From Planctomycetota bacterium (GTDB taxonomy: Bacteria; Planctomycetota; Phycisphaerae; Phycisphaerales; SM1A02), in assembly GCA_017859745.1 (NCBI GenBank), contig JAFMML010000031.1, forward strand, positions 1 through 38,820: 38,820 nt of DNA, in the 5' to 3' direction. Shown piece after piece: positions 1-8,750 of the stretch (positions within the stretch are counted from its first letter, which is position 1; every line of letters begins with the position of its first letter). The translations under genes and the position numbers were made by a program. The notes under the pieces are model-generated. The model ran no database searches. It was given only the letters and a program-made list of their open reading frames with translations, and was not told the origin of the DNA.

Positions 1-806
1 CCGGAGATCGATTCGATGGAATCGGCCGTCAACTCCGGAGCAACGGTTCCAAGGGCAACCATTACTGCCGACATCCCGATACGACATCGGCGCTCGGCGC
101 GCGGCCACCCCGACGAAACGACTGGATGGTCCCACCACCGACTGCTCGACTGCATCTTCAGACCTCCGATTCAGCCACTCCGGACATGGCAGAATCGACC
201 CCTCGGCGACGAGAGGAATCCGAACACGGCCCCGATGGTGGCAGTATTCGCAACCCGTTCTCGAGGCCCCATCGCCGGCCGACGGCAGAACCCCCCCTCG
301 CACGTTGCGCCGTGGCCAAGGCCACCCACGCCCGTGCAAACGAGACCGTCCCGCCACCGTCCTTCAACGGTTCGGCGTCGATACCCACCGTGTTGATCGA
401 AGCGAACCCCCGCCCCGATTCGTAGAAGGTAGGGCGTCAGGCCGAGGACGCCAGAGGCAACCCTGAAGTTCGCATTCGACGGTGATGTGGACCGCCCTGC
501 ACGCCCGAGGCCACGACGACTCCAGGCCGACTACAAGTCGATACAAAACACGAGATTGCGCACCACCGGCGGCGAACCGGTGCGCGGCGGGCCGTGCCCG
601 AGGTCTCCCGCGGCCACCGCATGTTCTCTCACCGGCTCGAGCGGATCGCCATCGGGACCGCGCGGCTCGGAGTCAGGGCGGCGAAACTCTCACAATGGAG
701 AACACGCCCGGGGAGGGCAAGGCCGATCGGGCGGCTCGACTGCGATGGTCCCTCCATACGGCCCGCGACCACCAAGGCGTGAACCGCCGACCTCGTCTCC
801 CGATGC
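1..806. other. Left-edge region without a supportable gene
   Basis: All reading frames here were considered, including frames entering from the left edge. None gives a protein with a recognisable family, a plausible signal peptide or a good ribosome binding site. The open frames are short and rich in Arg, Pro and Ser, as expected from out-of-frame reading of GC-rich DNA. The stretch lies downstream of the minus-strand metalloprotease that ends at 807. I found no convincing terminator hairpin with a T-tract for that gene. Confidence 0.6.
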
Positions 807-3800
807 TCAGAGGCACGGTCCCCAGTCGAGCAGCATCAACCCGATGTCCGCGCCGTCGACGACGCCGTCGCCATCGAGGTCGGAGGTCGCGCTGTTCGAT
901 CCCCAGTCGAGCAGCATCAGGCCGATGTCCGCACCGGTGACCTCGCCGTCTCCGTCGAGGTCGGCCGGACACGCCGACACCGGCCAGGCGATCTCGACCG
1001 TACCGGTCTGCTGCTGCGTCTCGCCGCCGGGATAGCCGGCGAACGAGGTGCTTGCGGTCACCGACAACATCTCCTCCGCGCCCGTGGGCACGATCGTGAA
1101 GCGGGCGACCAGCACCCGGCCTTCGGCATCGGTGAATCCCTGAAGATTCGCCGGGTTCGAGTTGTACCACCCCGCTCCGGCCGGAGGCACCGTCGCGGAC
1201 GCGTCGGGGAATCCCGGGTCGAAGGTGGTGGTGTTGGACGACGGGACCGCGAGATCGCCACCCACGGTGACGAACGAGTCGATCCCGATGGTGCTCGGAT
1301 TCGAGAGCATCGGCGACCACGTCCCACCTGCGAAGTCGTTCTGGACGAAGGGGCTGCCAAGCGTGTTCTCGATCGTCGCCGCGTAGACGTTGACGACCTC
1401 GACGCTTGCCGAGTCGAAGGTCGCATAGAGATCGATGCGTGCGTAGGCGACCCCATCCACGGAGGTTTCCACCGCCTCTCCAGCGAAGCCCAGGAACGTC
1501 ACCAGATCCGAGCAGGTCTCGTCGATCTCGCCGTTGCAGTCGTTGTCGAGGCCGTCGCCGCAGATCTCGACGGCGCCGGGCCGGATCGCGGAGTTCCCGT
1601 CGTCGCAATCGAGTCCGTTGTCGACATGGCCCGTGGGCTGCACACATGCCGACGTCGTGGCCGCCGCCGCGTCGCCGTAGCCGTCGCCGTCGGCATCAGG
1701 CCACCAATCGACCGCAGTGGCGTCGTCCACGCCGCAGCCGCACGTTCCAGGCGAAGTCTTGTTCGGATCCGCCGGGCAACCATCGTTGCAGTCGGGTGTC
1801 CCGTCCGAATCGCTGTCTGCATCCGAGACGCCGCAACCGCACGCACCGGGCGAAGTCTTGTTCGGATCCGCCGGGCAACCATCGTTGCAGTCGGGTGTCC
1901 CGTCCGAATCGCTGTCTGCATCCGAGACGCCGCAACCGCACGCACCGGGCGAAGTCTTGTTCGGATCCGCCGGGCAACCATCGTTGCAGTCGGGCGTCCC
2001 GTCGCCGTCGCTGTCTGCATCCGAGACGCCGCAGCCGCACGTCCCGGGCGAGGTCTTGTTCGGATCCGCCGGACACCCATCGTTGCAGTCCGGCGTCCCG
2101 TCGCCGTCGCTGTCGGTGTCTGCAACGCCGCAACCGCACGTTCCGGGCGAGGCCTTGCTCGGGTCGCTCGGACAACCGTCGTCGCAGTCGCCGATCCCGT
2201 CTCCGTCGCTGTCCGCCGCACAGGGATTGGCGTCCTGCGAGATCGAAAGGACCACGGCATCGGCAGCACTCGAGTCGACGGTGATCGTCGCACTGCGAGC
2301 CGAGGCGGTGCCGTTGAGCGCGACATCGAAGGTGACGCCGGCGTCGCCCGATCCGCCGCTCGATGACAACGTGATCCACGACGCGTCACTGGTCGCGGTC
2401 CAGGCGCAACCGGCACCGGTGGCGACTGCGAGGTCGATGCCCGTGCCGCCGTCCGAAGAAAAGCTCGTCGTGGCCGCCGTCGCCCCGAGGTTCGCACATG
2501 GATCGTCGGGCTCGATGCCGAAGACGACGATGCGGACGTTCGCGTAGGAGGTGGCGGGCGCGGAAGTCCAGCCGTTCATGATCTTGAAGGCGAAGGCCTG
2601 TCCAGGCACGATCCCGATCGTCGCCGGCATCGCATCGAGGTAGATGCCGTCTCCCGCCGAGCCGCTGCCGTCGAAGGCCCAGCTGCCGATGCTCGGGTAG
2701 CCGAACGAGGTGTCGTAGCCGCCGACCTCGATCCCGGCGGTTCCGTTGTGGAACGCCGCCACCATGTCGGAAGCCCAGGTTCCACCGCTGCCGTCGTAGT
2801 CCATGGCCAGCGCGAAACCGGTCATGGTCCCGGTGTAGCCCTCGATCATCACGGTCGCCGACTGGCCGCCCGACAGCGTGAAGGAGCCCATGTCGAACAC
2901 GACTCCGTTGCAGTCGAGGGTGCCGTCGCCGTTCCAGTCCGCATCGATCGATCCGCAACCGCAGCTGCCAGAGGCGACCGAGGTGTAGGGATCGTTCGGG
3001 CAGGCATCGTTGCAGTCGACCACGCCGTCGCCATCGCTGTCGCCGTCGGAGACACCGCATCCGCAGGTGCCGGGTTCGGTCTTGTCGGGGTCGTTGGGAC
3101 AGCCGTCCTCGCAGTCGACGACCCCGTCGCCGTCACTGTCGTCGGCGGGGGCGTTGCAGCCGCAAGCGCCGGGCTCGGTGCGATCGGGATCGTTCGGACA
3201 GCCGTCGCATACGTCACCGACTCCGTCGCCGTCCGCGTCGGACTGATCGCCGTTGGCCACGTCGGGGCAGTTGTCGTCGCCGTCGAGGATGCCGTCGCCG
3301 TCGCTGTCGGCGGTGGGGTCGCCGCAGGCCTCGTCGGCAAGACAGGCGGCCCCGGTCGCGAACGCCTCGATGTTCAGCTGCACCCGCGGATGAAACTGCA
3401 GCACGATGTTCGAAAGGCCTCCCGAGCACGTGTGGCAGTAGCTCATGATCGTGCCGCCGTAGGCGCTGCTGCAGTCGCCGAGGCCGCAGCCGTCGATCAC
3501 GGGGTTGTACTGGTCGATGTCGTGGGTGTGGAAGGTCCCGAGGTTGTGACCGAGTTCGTGCGCGAACACGATGATGTCCCAGTTCTGGCTGCTGTGGTCC
3601 TGCAGCGGTGTGGGAAACGAGCCATTGATGTTCGCCGACACCGCGTACGCGTAGCTCGAACAGGCGGCACTCACCCACGCGACGCCACCGCCAAGGCCTC
3701 GTCCCGAGACGAAGTGGGCGAGGTCGCGCTGGACGCTTCCCATGTTGGCCTGCCAGTAGTCGCGAAACTGCGTGAGTTGCGCACTGGTGCCCGAGGCGTT

Positions 3801-4643
3801 CCAGGGATCGGTGCTGTTCCAGAGGCGGGTGTAGGCGATCGTGAACTGGACGTCGGTGTCGCGACGGTAGATCTCGTTCGTTCCGGCGACGAGGGTCTCG
3901 AGATAGCCCTGGGCGGCGGCATCGCTGCCGAAGAGGTTCCGAAACTCCTGGTCGGTCTCGAGGGCGAGTTCGACGGTCTGGCAGACCGTCCCGGCGAGCC
4001 CGCCCTGCGGAGGCTGCGGAGCCATGCCGAGGAACGGCTGCTCGATGCCGTCGGCGCCGCACTCGAACGGAACCCACTTGATGCGTTCGCCCGCCGGGCC
4101 CTCGAGGTCGTAGACGACCGGGATCCGATCGCCCTTGGGATCGCCCGAGGAGATCACGTACTTGCGTCCGTCGTGCTGAACCCACCCGAAGAATCCCGCC
4201 GGAGAGTCGGCGAGGAAGACTCGAGACGCCTCGTCACCCGCGACATGCCCTCGCCAGAATCTCGCCAGACGTGGGATCCGCCGCTCGCGACCATGCTCGT
4301 CGACCACCACCGACTTCACGCCGCGGGCGCCGACCGAGAAGGGCTCGACCACGAGATCGACGTCGGTGGCGAGATCGACCGGCAGATCCTCGATCCGCCA
4401 GCGTCCCGGCCGCGCGATCTCGTCGAGGTCGATCGGGTCGATGTCGAGGGCCATCGCGTCGGCCTGCATCGCCTGAAGATGCGGAAGACGGTGGAACGGC
4501 TTCACGGTTCCCAGAACCGGGCGGTCGTCCACGGCGCCGGGCACTTGCCCGACACTCGTCGAGGTCAGCGCCATCGATCCGACGACGGCGGCGGAACCGA
4601 GACGCGCGAGCAGGCGAGAGGGGCAGATCGAGTTGGTGGTCAT
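807..4643 (-). CDS. Secreted metzincin metalloprotease with TSP3, BACON-like, MopE-like and dockerin-like modules
   Basis: This is a predicted secreted zinc endopeptidase of 1278 residues. A signal peptide lies at about 1-33. A prodomain-like region follows, then the metzincin zinc site HELGHNLGTFH at residues 362-372, with a Met-turn (IMSYCH) at Met400. Downstream, in order, are thrombospondin type-3-like calcium repeats (about 445-580), a BACON-like domain (about 716-800), a second TSP3-like array (about 809-968), a MopE-like metal-binding motif (about 973-1044), a beta-rich domain, and paired dockerin-like repeats (about 1223-1278). The ATG at 4643 was chosen because it begins the signal peptide. 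A GTG at 4742 in the same frame has a purine-rich upstream stretch and would add 33 residues. It is a paralogue of the next gene upstream. Protease function is confident from the motif. Substrate and the role of the C-terminal modules are unknown. Confidence 0.88.
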   Translation of the reverse strand: MTTNSICPSRLLARLGSAAVVGSMALTSTSVGQVPGAVDDRPVLGTVKPFHRLPHLQAMQADAMALDIDPIDLDEIARPGRWRIEDLPVDLATDVDLVVEPFSVGARGVKSVVVDEHGRERRIPRLARFWRGHVAGDEASRVFLADSPAGFFGWVQHDGRKYVISSGDPKGDRIPVVYDLEGPAGERIKWVPFECGADGIEQPFLGMAPQPPQGGLAGTVCQTVELALETDQEFRNLFGSDAAAQGYLETLVAGTNEIYRRDTDVQFTIAYTRLWNSTDPWNASGTSAQLTQFRDYWQANMGSVQRDLAHFVSGRGLGGGVAWVSAACSSYAYAVSANINGSFPTPLQDHSSQNWDIIVFAHELGHNLGTFHTHDIDQYNPVIDGCGLGDCSSAYGGTIMSYCHTCSGGLSNIVLQFHPRVQLNIEAFATGAACLADEACGDPTADSDGDGILDGDDNCPDVANGDQSDADGDGVGDVCDGCPNDPDRTEPGACGCNAPADDSDGDGVVDCEDGCPNDPDKTEPGTCGCGVSDGDSDGDGVVDCNDACPNDPYTSVASGSCGCGSIDADWNGDGTLDCNGVVFDMGSFTLSGGQSATVMIEGYTGTMTGFALAMDYDGSGGTWASDMVAAFHNGTAGIEVGGYDTSFGYPSIGSWAFDGSGSAGDGIYLDAMPATIGIVPGQAFAFKIMNGWTSAPATSYANVRIVVFGIEPDDPCANLGATAATTSFSSDGGTGIDLAVATGAGCAWTATSDASWITLSSSGGSGDAGVTFDVALNGTASARSATITVDSSAADAVVLSISQDANPCAADSDGDGIGDCDDGCPSDPSKASPGTCGCGVADTDSDGDGTPDCNDGCPADPNKTSPGTCGCGVSDADSDGDGTPDCNDGCPADPNKTSPGACGCGVSDADSDSDGTPDCNDGCPADPNKTSPGACGCGVSDADSDSDGTPDCNDGCPADPNKTSPGTCGCGVDDATAVDWWPDADGDGYGDAAAATTSACVQPTGHVDNGLDCDDGNSAIRPGAVEICGDGLDNDCNGEIDETCSDLVTFLGFAGEAVETSVDGVAYARIDLYATFDSASVEVVNVYAATIENTLGSPFVQNDFAGGTWSPMLSNPSTIGIDSFVTVGGDLAVPSSNTTTFDPGFPDASATVPPAGAGWYNSNPANLQGFTDAEGRVLVARFTIVPTGAEEMLSVTASTSFAGYPGGETQQQTGTVEIAWPVSACPADLDGDGEVTGADIGLMLLDWGSNSATSDLDGDGVVDGADIGLMLLDWGPCL
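1751..2245 (-). repeat. Five 99-bp tandem repeats encoding TSP3-like calcium motifs
   Basis: Anchors reading gcgaagtctt or close variants occur at 1751, 1850, 1949, 2048 and 2147, an exact 99-bp (33-codon) period. The copies at 1751-1849 and 1850-1948 read as identical over the whole unit. The other three differ at several positions. Each unit encodes an Asp-rich DSDGDGTPDCNDGC-type motif plus a short Cys-Gly-Cys linker. The two identical copies share the change DSDSDG, which points to a recent duplication. Confidence 0.93.
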
Positions 4644-4833
4644 GGTCGGGGCCTGGCGAGGGTGCTGGGCGGTCTCTTGCGAAGCGGCCGTCGCCGCGGG
4701 ATCGGGAGTTCCCGAACCGGGTCGAAGACCTGCAAGCGTCACAAGGGAACCTAAACCCCTCGTTTCCGACCGGAAGGTGGGTATTCACCCCCATCGAAAC
4801 CGTGGGTTCACGCGGGCCGGACCATCGGCTGGC

Positions 4834-7125
4834 TCAGGGGCACGCCCCCCACTGGTCGAGGACCAGTGCAAGATCGGCGGCGTCCACGAGACCGCTTCCA
4901 TCGAGGTCCGCCGAGGTCTGGCCCGTCCCCCAGTAGATGAGGAAGACTCCGAGATCCTCCCCGTCGACGACGCCGTTGCCGGAGAGGTCGGCCGAACAAC
5001 CACCGCACGGCTCCACACCGTCGTCGGGCTCGGCGAGTCGCAGCGACCACGCGGCGAACTGCCCGGGTTCGCCCGCCGACTCGTCGGCGAGATCGAGTCG
5101 CCACGTGCCGGTCGAGGAGTGTCCGCCGAACACCGCGTCGAGGGAGATCGCCGTGCCCGCGCCGGCGCCCGTTGCGGCATACCGGCCTCCCGGAACCACG
5201 CCGTTGTTGTTGGCGGCGTCGGCCGCGGCCCAGAAGTCGCCGGCGTCGGCATCCGCGAAGACGTAGTCGCCGTCGAGGTTCGAGTTGTCGCCGCCGCCTC
5301 CACCGGTTCGACCGACCCTGACGAACAGCGGCGAGGTTCGTCCGCTCTCGACATGCGTGATGCTTGCCGTCAGATCGCCGAGACGCTCGTGCACAAGACC
5401 CTCGATCCGGACCTCGATCGCCGCCACCTCGAAGTCCGCTGCGACCACGATCGCGCTCGACGCACCGACCGCATCGCCGTCGGGCAGCGGGAACGATTCA
5501 CCGGGCACCAGCGCCGCGCCACCTTCGCAGGCGTCCGCAGTTCCATCGCCGTTGCAGTCGATCGGCGCAATGCCGCAACCGCATGGCGCCGACACCGTCA
5601 GCATCGGATCGTTCGGACAGACGTCGCAGGCATCCGGAATCCCGTCGCCATCGGCATCGAGGTCGCACTCGTCGGGCACGCCGTTGCCGTCGCAGTCGAG
5701 GCTCGAACCGGAGGCGAGATCGAACTCGTCGGACACGCCGTTGCCGTTGCAGTCCTCCACACAGGGACCATCGGAAGCGCATGCGGCACCTCCGACGGTT
5801 GCGGCGATGCGGGCCGACACCTCCGGATGCAGGGAGAGCGAGATGTTCGCGATGCCGCCGCTGCACTGGTGGCAGTAGCTCATCAGCGTGCCGCCGTAGG
5901 CCATCGAACAGGGACCGACCGACTCGCCGATCCAGCAGTCGTCGAGGGGCGGGTCGTAGTGCAGGGTGTCGTGCGTATGCCGACTGCCGAGCGTGTGCCC
6001 GAGTTCGTGGGCGAACACGTAAGGGTCCCAGTTCTGACTGTCGTGATCGGCCATCGGAGTGGGGAAGAAGCCCGTCAGGTTGGCCGACACCCCGTAGGAG
6101 AACGAGGTGCAGAGTCCGCCGATCCAGGCCATGCCGCCACCGAGGTCGCGGCCCGACAGCAGGTGCGCCGAGTCGCGGAACACTCCGCCCATCGAGTTCT
6201 GCCAGTGGTCGCGGAACTGGGTCAACTGGGTCTGCGTCCCGGAGGCGGTCCAGGGGTCGAGCGAACTCCAGAGTCTTGAATAGACCAGTTGCAGTCGGAC
6301 TCCGGCGTCGCGGCCGTGGATCGCATCGGCAGCCGCGACCAGCAGCTCGAGATAGGACTGCGCGGCTTCGAGCGAGCCGCCGAAGAGCTGCAGGAACTCC
6401 TCGTCGGTGTCGATCGCCAACTGGACGACCTGGCAGATCGTTCCCGCAAGCCCACCCTGTTCCGGCGGCACGGTGCCCGCCAAGGCGTCGGGGTGCACCA
6501 GATCCTCGGCCCCGCACTGGAACGGAAGCCACGGGATCTCGGCGACCGTGGGATCGCCAAGTTCGTGGACGACCGGAATCTTCGCGCCCCGGGGGTCGCC
6601 GCTGCTGACGATGGACATGCGGCCATCGATCGTGATCCAGCCGAAGGTGCCCGCGGGCGAATCCGAAAGCAGCACGTCGGAGTCGGGATGACCGACGACC
6701 GAGCCTCGCCAGATCCTGCCCATGCGGCGGATCGGACGCTCGCGGCCATCCGGACCCACCACCACGGATCGAGTGTCGGGTCCCACCGGCGACCAGCGTT
6801 CCAGCTCGAGGTCCACGGATCGGGCGAGATCCAACGGAAGATCCCGGACGCGAAGAGGCACGTCCCCGGCGGCGCGATGCCAGCGGTCCCGTTCACGTTC
6901 GTCGATCGAGAGGGCCACGACGCCCTTCTCGAACGCCTCTCGGTGCATCCGCCGGCCGAACGGCCGGACATCCTCGGTGATCGCCTGCCCGGCACCTGCA
7001 TCACGATCGCCGACCGCACCTTCGGCGATCCGCGAACTCGACACCGACATCGCGCAGACGGCGGCGGTCAGGGCGAACGCGGAGAATCGAATGCGGATTC
7101 CGATCGGCGAGAGTGTCTGAAGCAT
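4834..7125 (-). CDS. Secreted metzincin metalloprotease with P-domain-like and dockerin-like C-terminus
   Basis: This predicted secreted zinc protease has 763 residues and is paralogous to the gene at 807-4643 over the prodomain and catalytic domain. A signal peptide occupies about residues 1-38. The zinc site HELGHTLGSRH spans 373-383 and is followed by the Met-turn LMSYCH. Next come a short TSP3-like calcium stretch (about 456-533), a domain resembling the proprotein-convertase P domain (about 537-698, with a GTWRLDLAD core), and paired dockerin-like repeats (about 708-763). A GTG at 7128 directly precedes the ATG at 7125. The AAGGAG at 7134-7139 is 8 nt from the ATG and only 5 nt from the GTG, so the ATG is preferred. 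Only 190 bp separate its stop from the ATG of the next paralogue, so co-transcription is possible. Confidence 0.88.
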   Translation of the reverse strand: MLQTLSPIGIRIRFSAFALTAAVCAMSVSSSRIAEGAVGDRDAGAGQAITEDVRPFGRRMHREAFEKGVVALSIDERERDRWHRAAGDVPLRVRDLPLDLARSVDLELERWSPVGPDTRSVVVGPDGRERPIRRMGRIWRGSVVGHPDSDVLLSDSPAGTFGWITIDGRMSIVSSGDPRGAKIPVVHELGDPTVAEIPWLPFQCGAEDLVHPDALAGTVPPEQGGLAGTICQVVQLAIDTDEEFLQLFGGSLEAAQSYLELLVAAADAIHGRDAGVRLQLVYSRLWSSLDPWTASGTQTQLTQFRDHWQNSMGGVFRDSAHLLSGRDLGGGMAWIGGLCTSFSYGVSANLTGFFPTPMADHDSQNWDPYVFAHELGHTLGSRHTHDTLHYDPPLDDCWIGESVGPCSMAYGGTLMSYCHQCSGGIANISLSLHPEVSARIAATVGGAACASDGPCVEDCNGNGVSDEFDLASGSSLDCDGNGVPDECDLDADGDGIPDACDVCPNDPMLTVSAPCGCGIAPIDCNGDGTADACEGGAALVPGESFPLPDGDAVGASSAIVVAADFEVAAIEVRIEGLVHERLGDLTASITHVESGRTSPLFVRVGRTGGGGGDNSNLDGDYVFADADAGDFWAAADAANNNGVVPGGRYAATGAGAGTAISLDAVFGGHSSTGTWRLDLADESAGEPGQFAAWSLRLAEPDDGVEPCGGCSADLSGNGVVDGEDLGVFLIYWGTGQTSADLDGSGLVDAADLALVLDQWGACP

Positions 7126-7133
7126 CACAGGCG

Positions 7134-7139
7134 CTCCTT
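7134..7139 (-). promoter_or_regulatory. Shine-Dalgarno AAGGAG fixing the start of the second metalloprotease
   Basis: On the minus strand AAGGAG lies 8 nt before the ATG at 7125 and 5 nt before the adjacent in-frame GTG at 7128. The spacing favours the ATG. Confidence 0.7.
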
Positions 7140-7311
7140 GGCAGGACCGCCGTCGGCGACGTCATCGCGAAAGAGGCGGTCGGGTCCCCAATAGGGTGGC
7201 CGCAACCGTCGTCTGCGCCTCTGGTGAGTTCACCTCAAACGCGTTCGTCAATCGCTCGAACGCCGCATCGGCGTGAGGACAACACCCCACCTCGAGGCCG
7301 CATCGGCGGGC

Positions 7312-7977
7312 TCAGCGCGACGACGCGGCCGCCCGCAGCGACTCGATCGCCTCGCGTCCGAGCATGCTGTCGCTGCGGTAGATCCCGCGACGAGCGGTCG
7401 TCGTCATGCGGGCTTCGGAGGCCCGCACACCGCGCATCCTCATGCACAGATGCTCCGCCTCGACCATCACGGCGCACCCGGCGCACCCAAGGTGCTGGTC
7501 GAGGGCATCGGCGATCTGCTCGGTCAGCCGCTCCTGCAACTGCGGCCGCCGGGCGAAGACCTCGACGGTCCGCGCGAGCTTGGAGAGTCCCACGACCCGG
7601 CCGCCGGACGGCAGATAGACGATGTGGGCGCGACCATGAAAGGGCAGCAGGTGATGCTCGCAGACGCTGTGGAAACCGATGTCGGCCACCAGGACCGGCT
7701 CGTCGGTCGACTGGCTGAAGACCCGCGCGAGGTGCTTGGAGGGACACTGGCTCAGGCCGGCGAAGATCTCGCCGTAGGCCTTGGCCACCCGACGTGGAGT
7801 GTCTTGCAGCCCTTCCCGGTCGGGATTCTCTCCGACCGCGATCAGGATCTCGCGAACCGCACGTTCGAGGCGGCCATGATCGATCGCGGATCGCGAACCG
7901 GAGGGCGACGTCGCGAGGTCGTGTTCGGCCTCGTCGAGATTCGCATCGTCGTGGCAGCAGGGCGAAGAGGTGATCAT
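7312..7977 (-). CDS. folE: GTP cyclohydrolase I
   Basis: It converts GTP to 7,8-dihydroneopterin triphosphate, the first step of folate/pterin synthesis, in the cytoplasm. The 221-residue length fits the family. Signature features are visible: SVCEHHLLPF with zinc ligands Cys106 and His109, the third ligand Cys178 in EHLCMRM, and the KLARTVEVFARRPQLQE segment. The ATG at 7977 gives a normal length with a short variable N-terminus. The open frame continues upstream, but that extension has no family similarity and runs into a tandem repeat. No strong Shine-Dalgarno is visible. The upstream neighbour on the same strand is a small lipoprotein gene, with no obvious functional link. Confidence 0.95.
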   Translation of the reverse strand: MITSSPCCHDDANLDEAEHDLATSPSGSRSAIDHGRLERAVREILIAVGENPDREGLQDTPRRVAKAYGEIFAGLSQCPSKHLARVFSQSTDEPVLVADIGFHSVCEHHLLPFHGRAHIVYLPSGGRVVGLSKLARTVEVFARRPQLQERLTEQIADALDQHLGCAGCAVMVEAEHLCMRMRGVRASEARMTTTARRGIYRSDSMLGREAIESLRAAASSR

Positions 7978-8110
7978 GCGCGAGGTCCAAGGTGCGCCGC
8001 TCGAGATCGACCAGCGCACATGCGAAGTTGAACGAGTCGGCCGCGCAACAGCAGACGGTCTGTCGGCGAACGGTCGTCGGGATGCAGGCCACCGTCGAGG
8101 CCATGCAGCA

Positions 8111-8175
8111 ACCAGGATCAGCAACCAGGATCAGCGACCAGGATCAACAACCAGGATCCCTAACCAGATTCAGCA
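8111..8175. repeat. Five-copy 13-bp tandem repeat upstream of folE
   Basis: Units beginning accaggatc or a variant start at 8111, 8124, 8137, 8150 and 8163, an exact 13-bp period. The first four units keep ACCAGGATC and the last has ACCAGATTC. The array sits between the stop of the small lipoprotein gene (8199) and the start of folE (7977), so it lies in the folE leader or promoter region. A period of 13 is not a multiple of 3, so the array is not a coding repeat. Confidence 0.9.
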
Positions 8176-8198
8176 ATCGTCGCCGAGCGGTCTCGGAT

Positions 8199-8474
8199 TC
8201 ACCGAGAGGGCGGATCGAAGGTCGTCCCGGGCGGGCCATTCCGCTGGTCGTCCATCTGATCGATCAACCGCTGCTGGTACTCGCCGATCCGATCCTCGAG
8301 CTGCTCTGCGGAACGCATGGCGGCACCTGAACTTGTAGCTGGGCCGGGGTCGGTGACCACAGGCGGTCGCGGAGACGAACCGGGGTCCTCACAGGCGTTT
8401 CCGAGAAGGCCGAACGCAAGCAAGACGACGGCGTGGATCCCAGGGCGACGCAACGATTCGGCGTGCTCTCGCAT
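8199..8474 (-). CDS. Small predicted lipoprotein
   Basis: This 91-residue protein has a signal peptide with hydrophobic core [10 protein letters not shown] and a lipobox LGNAC, with the predicted lipidated residue at Cys28. The mature part has a Pro/Ser-rich linker followed by a short charged segment ([20 protein letters not shown]) that is probably helical. I recognise no family. The start is the ATG at 8474, without a clear Shine-Dalgarno. The gene is divergent from the FKBP gene at 8751 and lies upstream of folE on the same strand. The lipobox makes it likely to be real, but it is short and could be lineage-specific. Confidence 0.6.
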   Translation of the reverse strand: MREHAESLRRPGIHAVVLLAFGLLGNACEDPGSSPRPPVVTDPGPATSSGAAMRSAEQLEDRIGEYQQRLIDQMDDQRNGPPGTTFDPPSR

Positions 8475-8736
8475 CGGGGCAGTCTAGATCCTGCTCTCCA
8501 AGATGCGCACCTCCGCCTACCGGGCCCGACGTCGCACGTCGGCCGAACACCCCAAGGCGATCCCAGCGCCGGTGCGTCCGGCGGTTCGCGGCAGGTCGCG
8601 CGCCCCCTGCCTCGGGCGGGGTCGCGTTACCATCCCGACGAGTCCCCACCAGACGTCTCGAACCAACAGATCGAGGCGACCGGCGGCGGCAACCCGACCG
8701 ATCGCATCCCGCGATCTCTTCGCTTCGCTTCCAACC

Positions 8737-8742
8737 AGGAGG
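8737..8742 (+). promoter_or_regulatory. Shine-Dalgarno AGGAGG of the PepSY-FKBP gene
   Basis: A full AGGAGG lies 8 nt before the ATG at 8751. It selects that start over the longer in-frame extension that begins at 8433. Confidence 0.8.
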
Positions 8743-8750
8743 ATCCTCAG

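Noticed and set aside
2748-4754. A 668-codon plus-strand frame opposite the first metalloprotease
   Set aside because: It is the mirror of codons in the opposite strand, with Val/Gly/Arg-biased composition and no domain, while the minus strand has a clear zinc protease.
8111-8175. A CRISPR array
   Set aside because: The 13-bp units are contiguous with no spacers, and no cas genes are present.
8433-8750. N-terminal extension of the FKBP gene
   Set aside because: The AGGAGG at 8737-8742 and the signal peptide starting at 8751 fix the start. The upstream residues are not protein-like.
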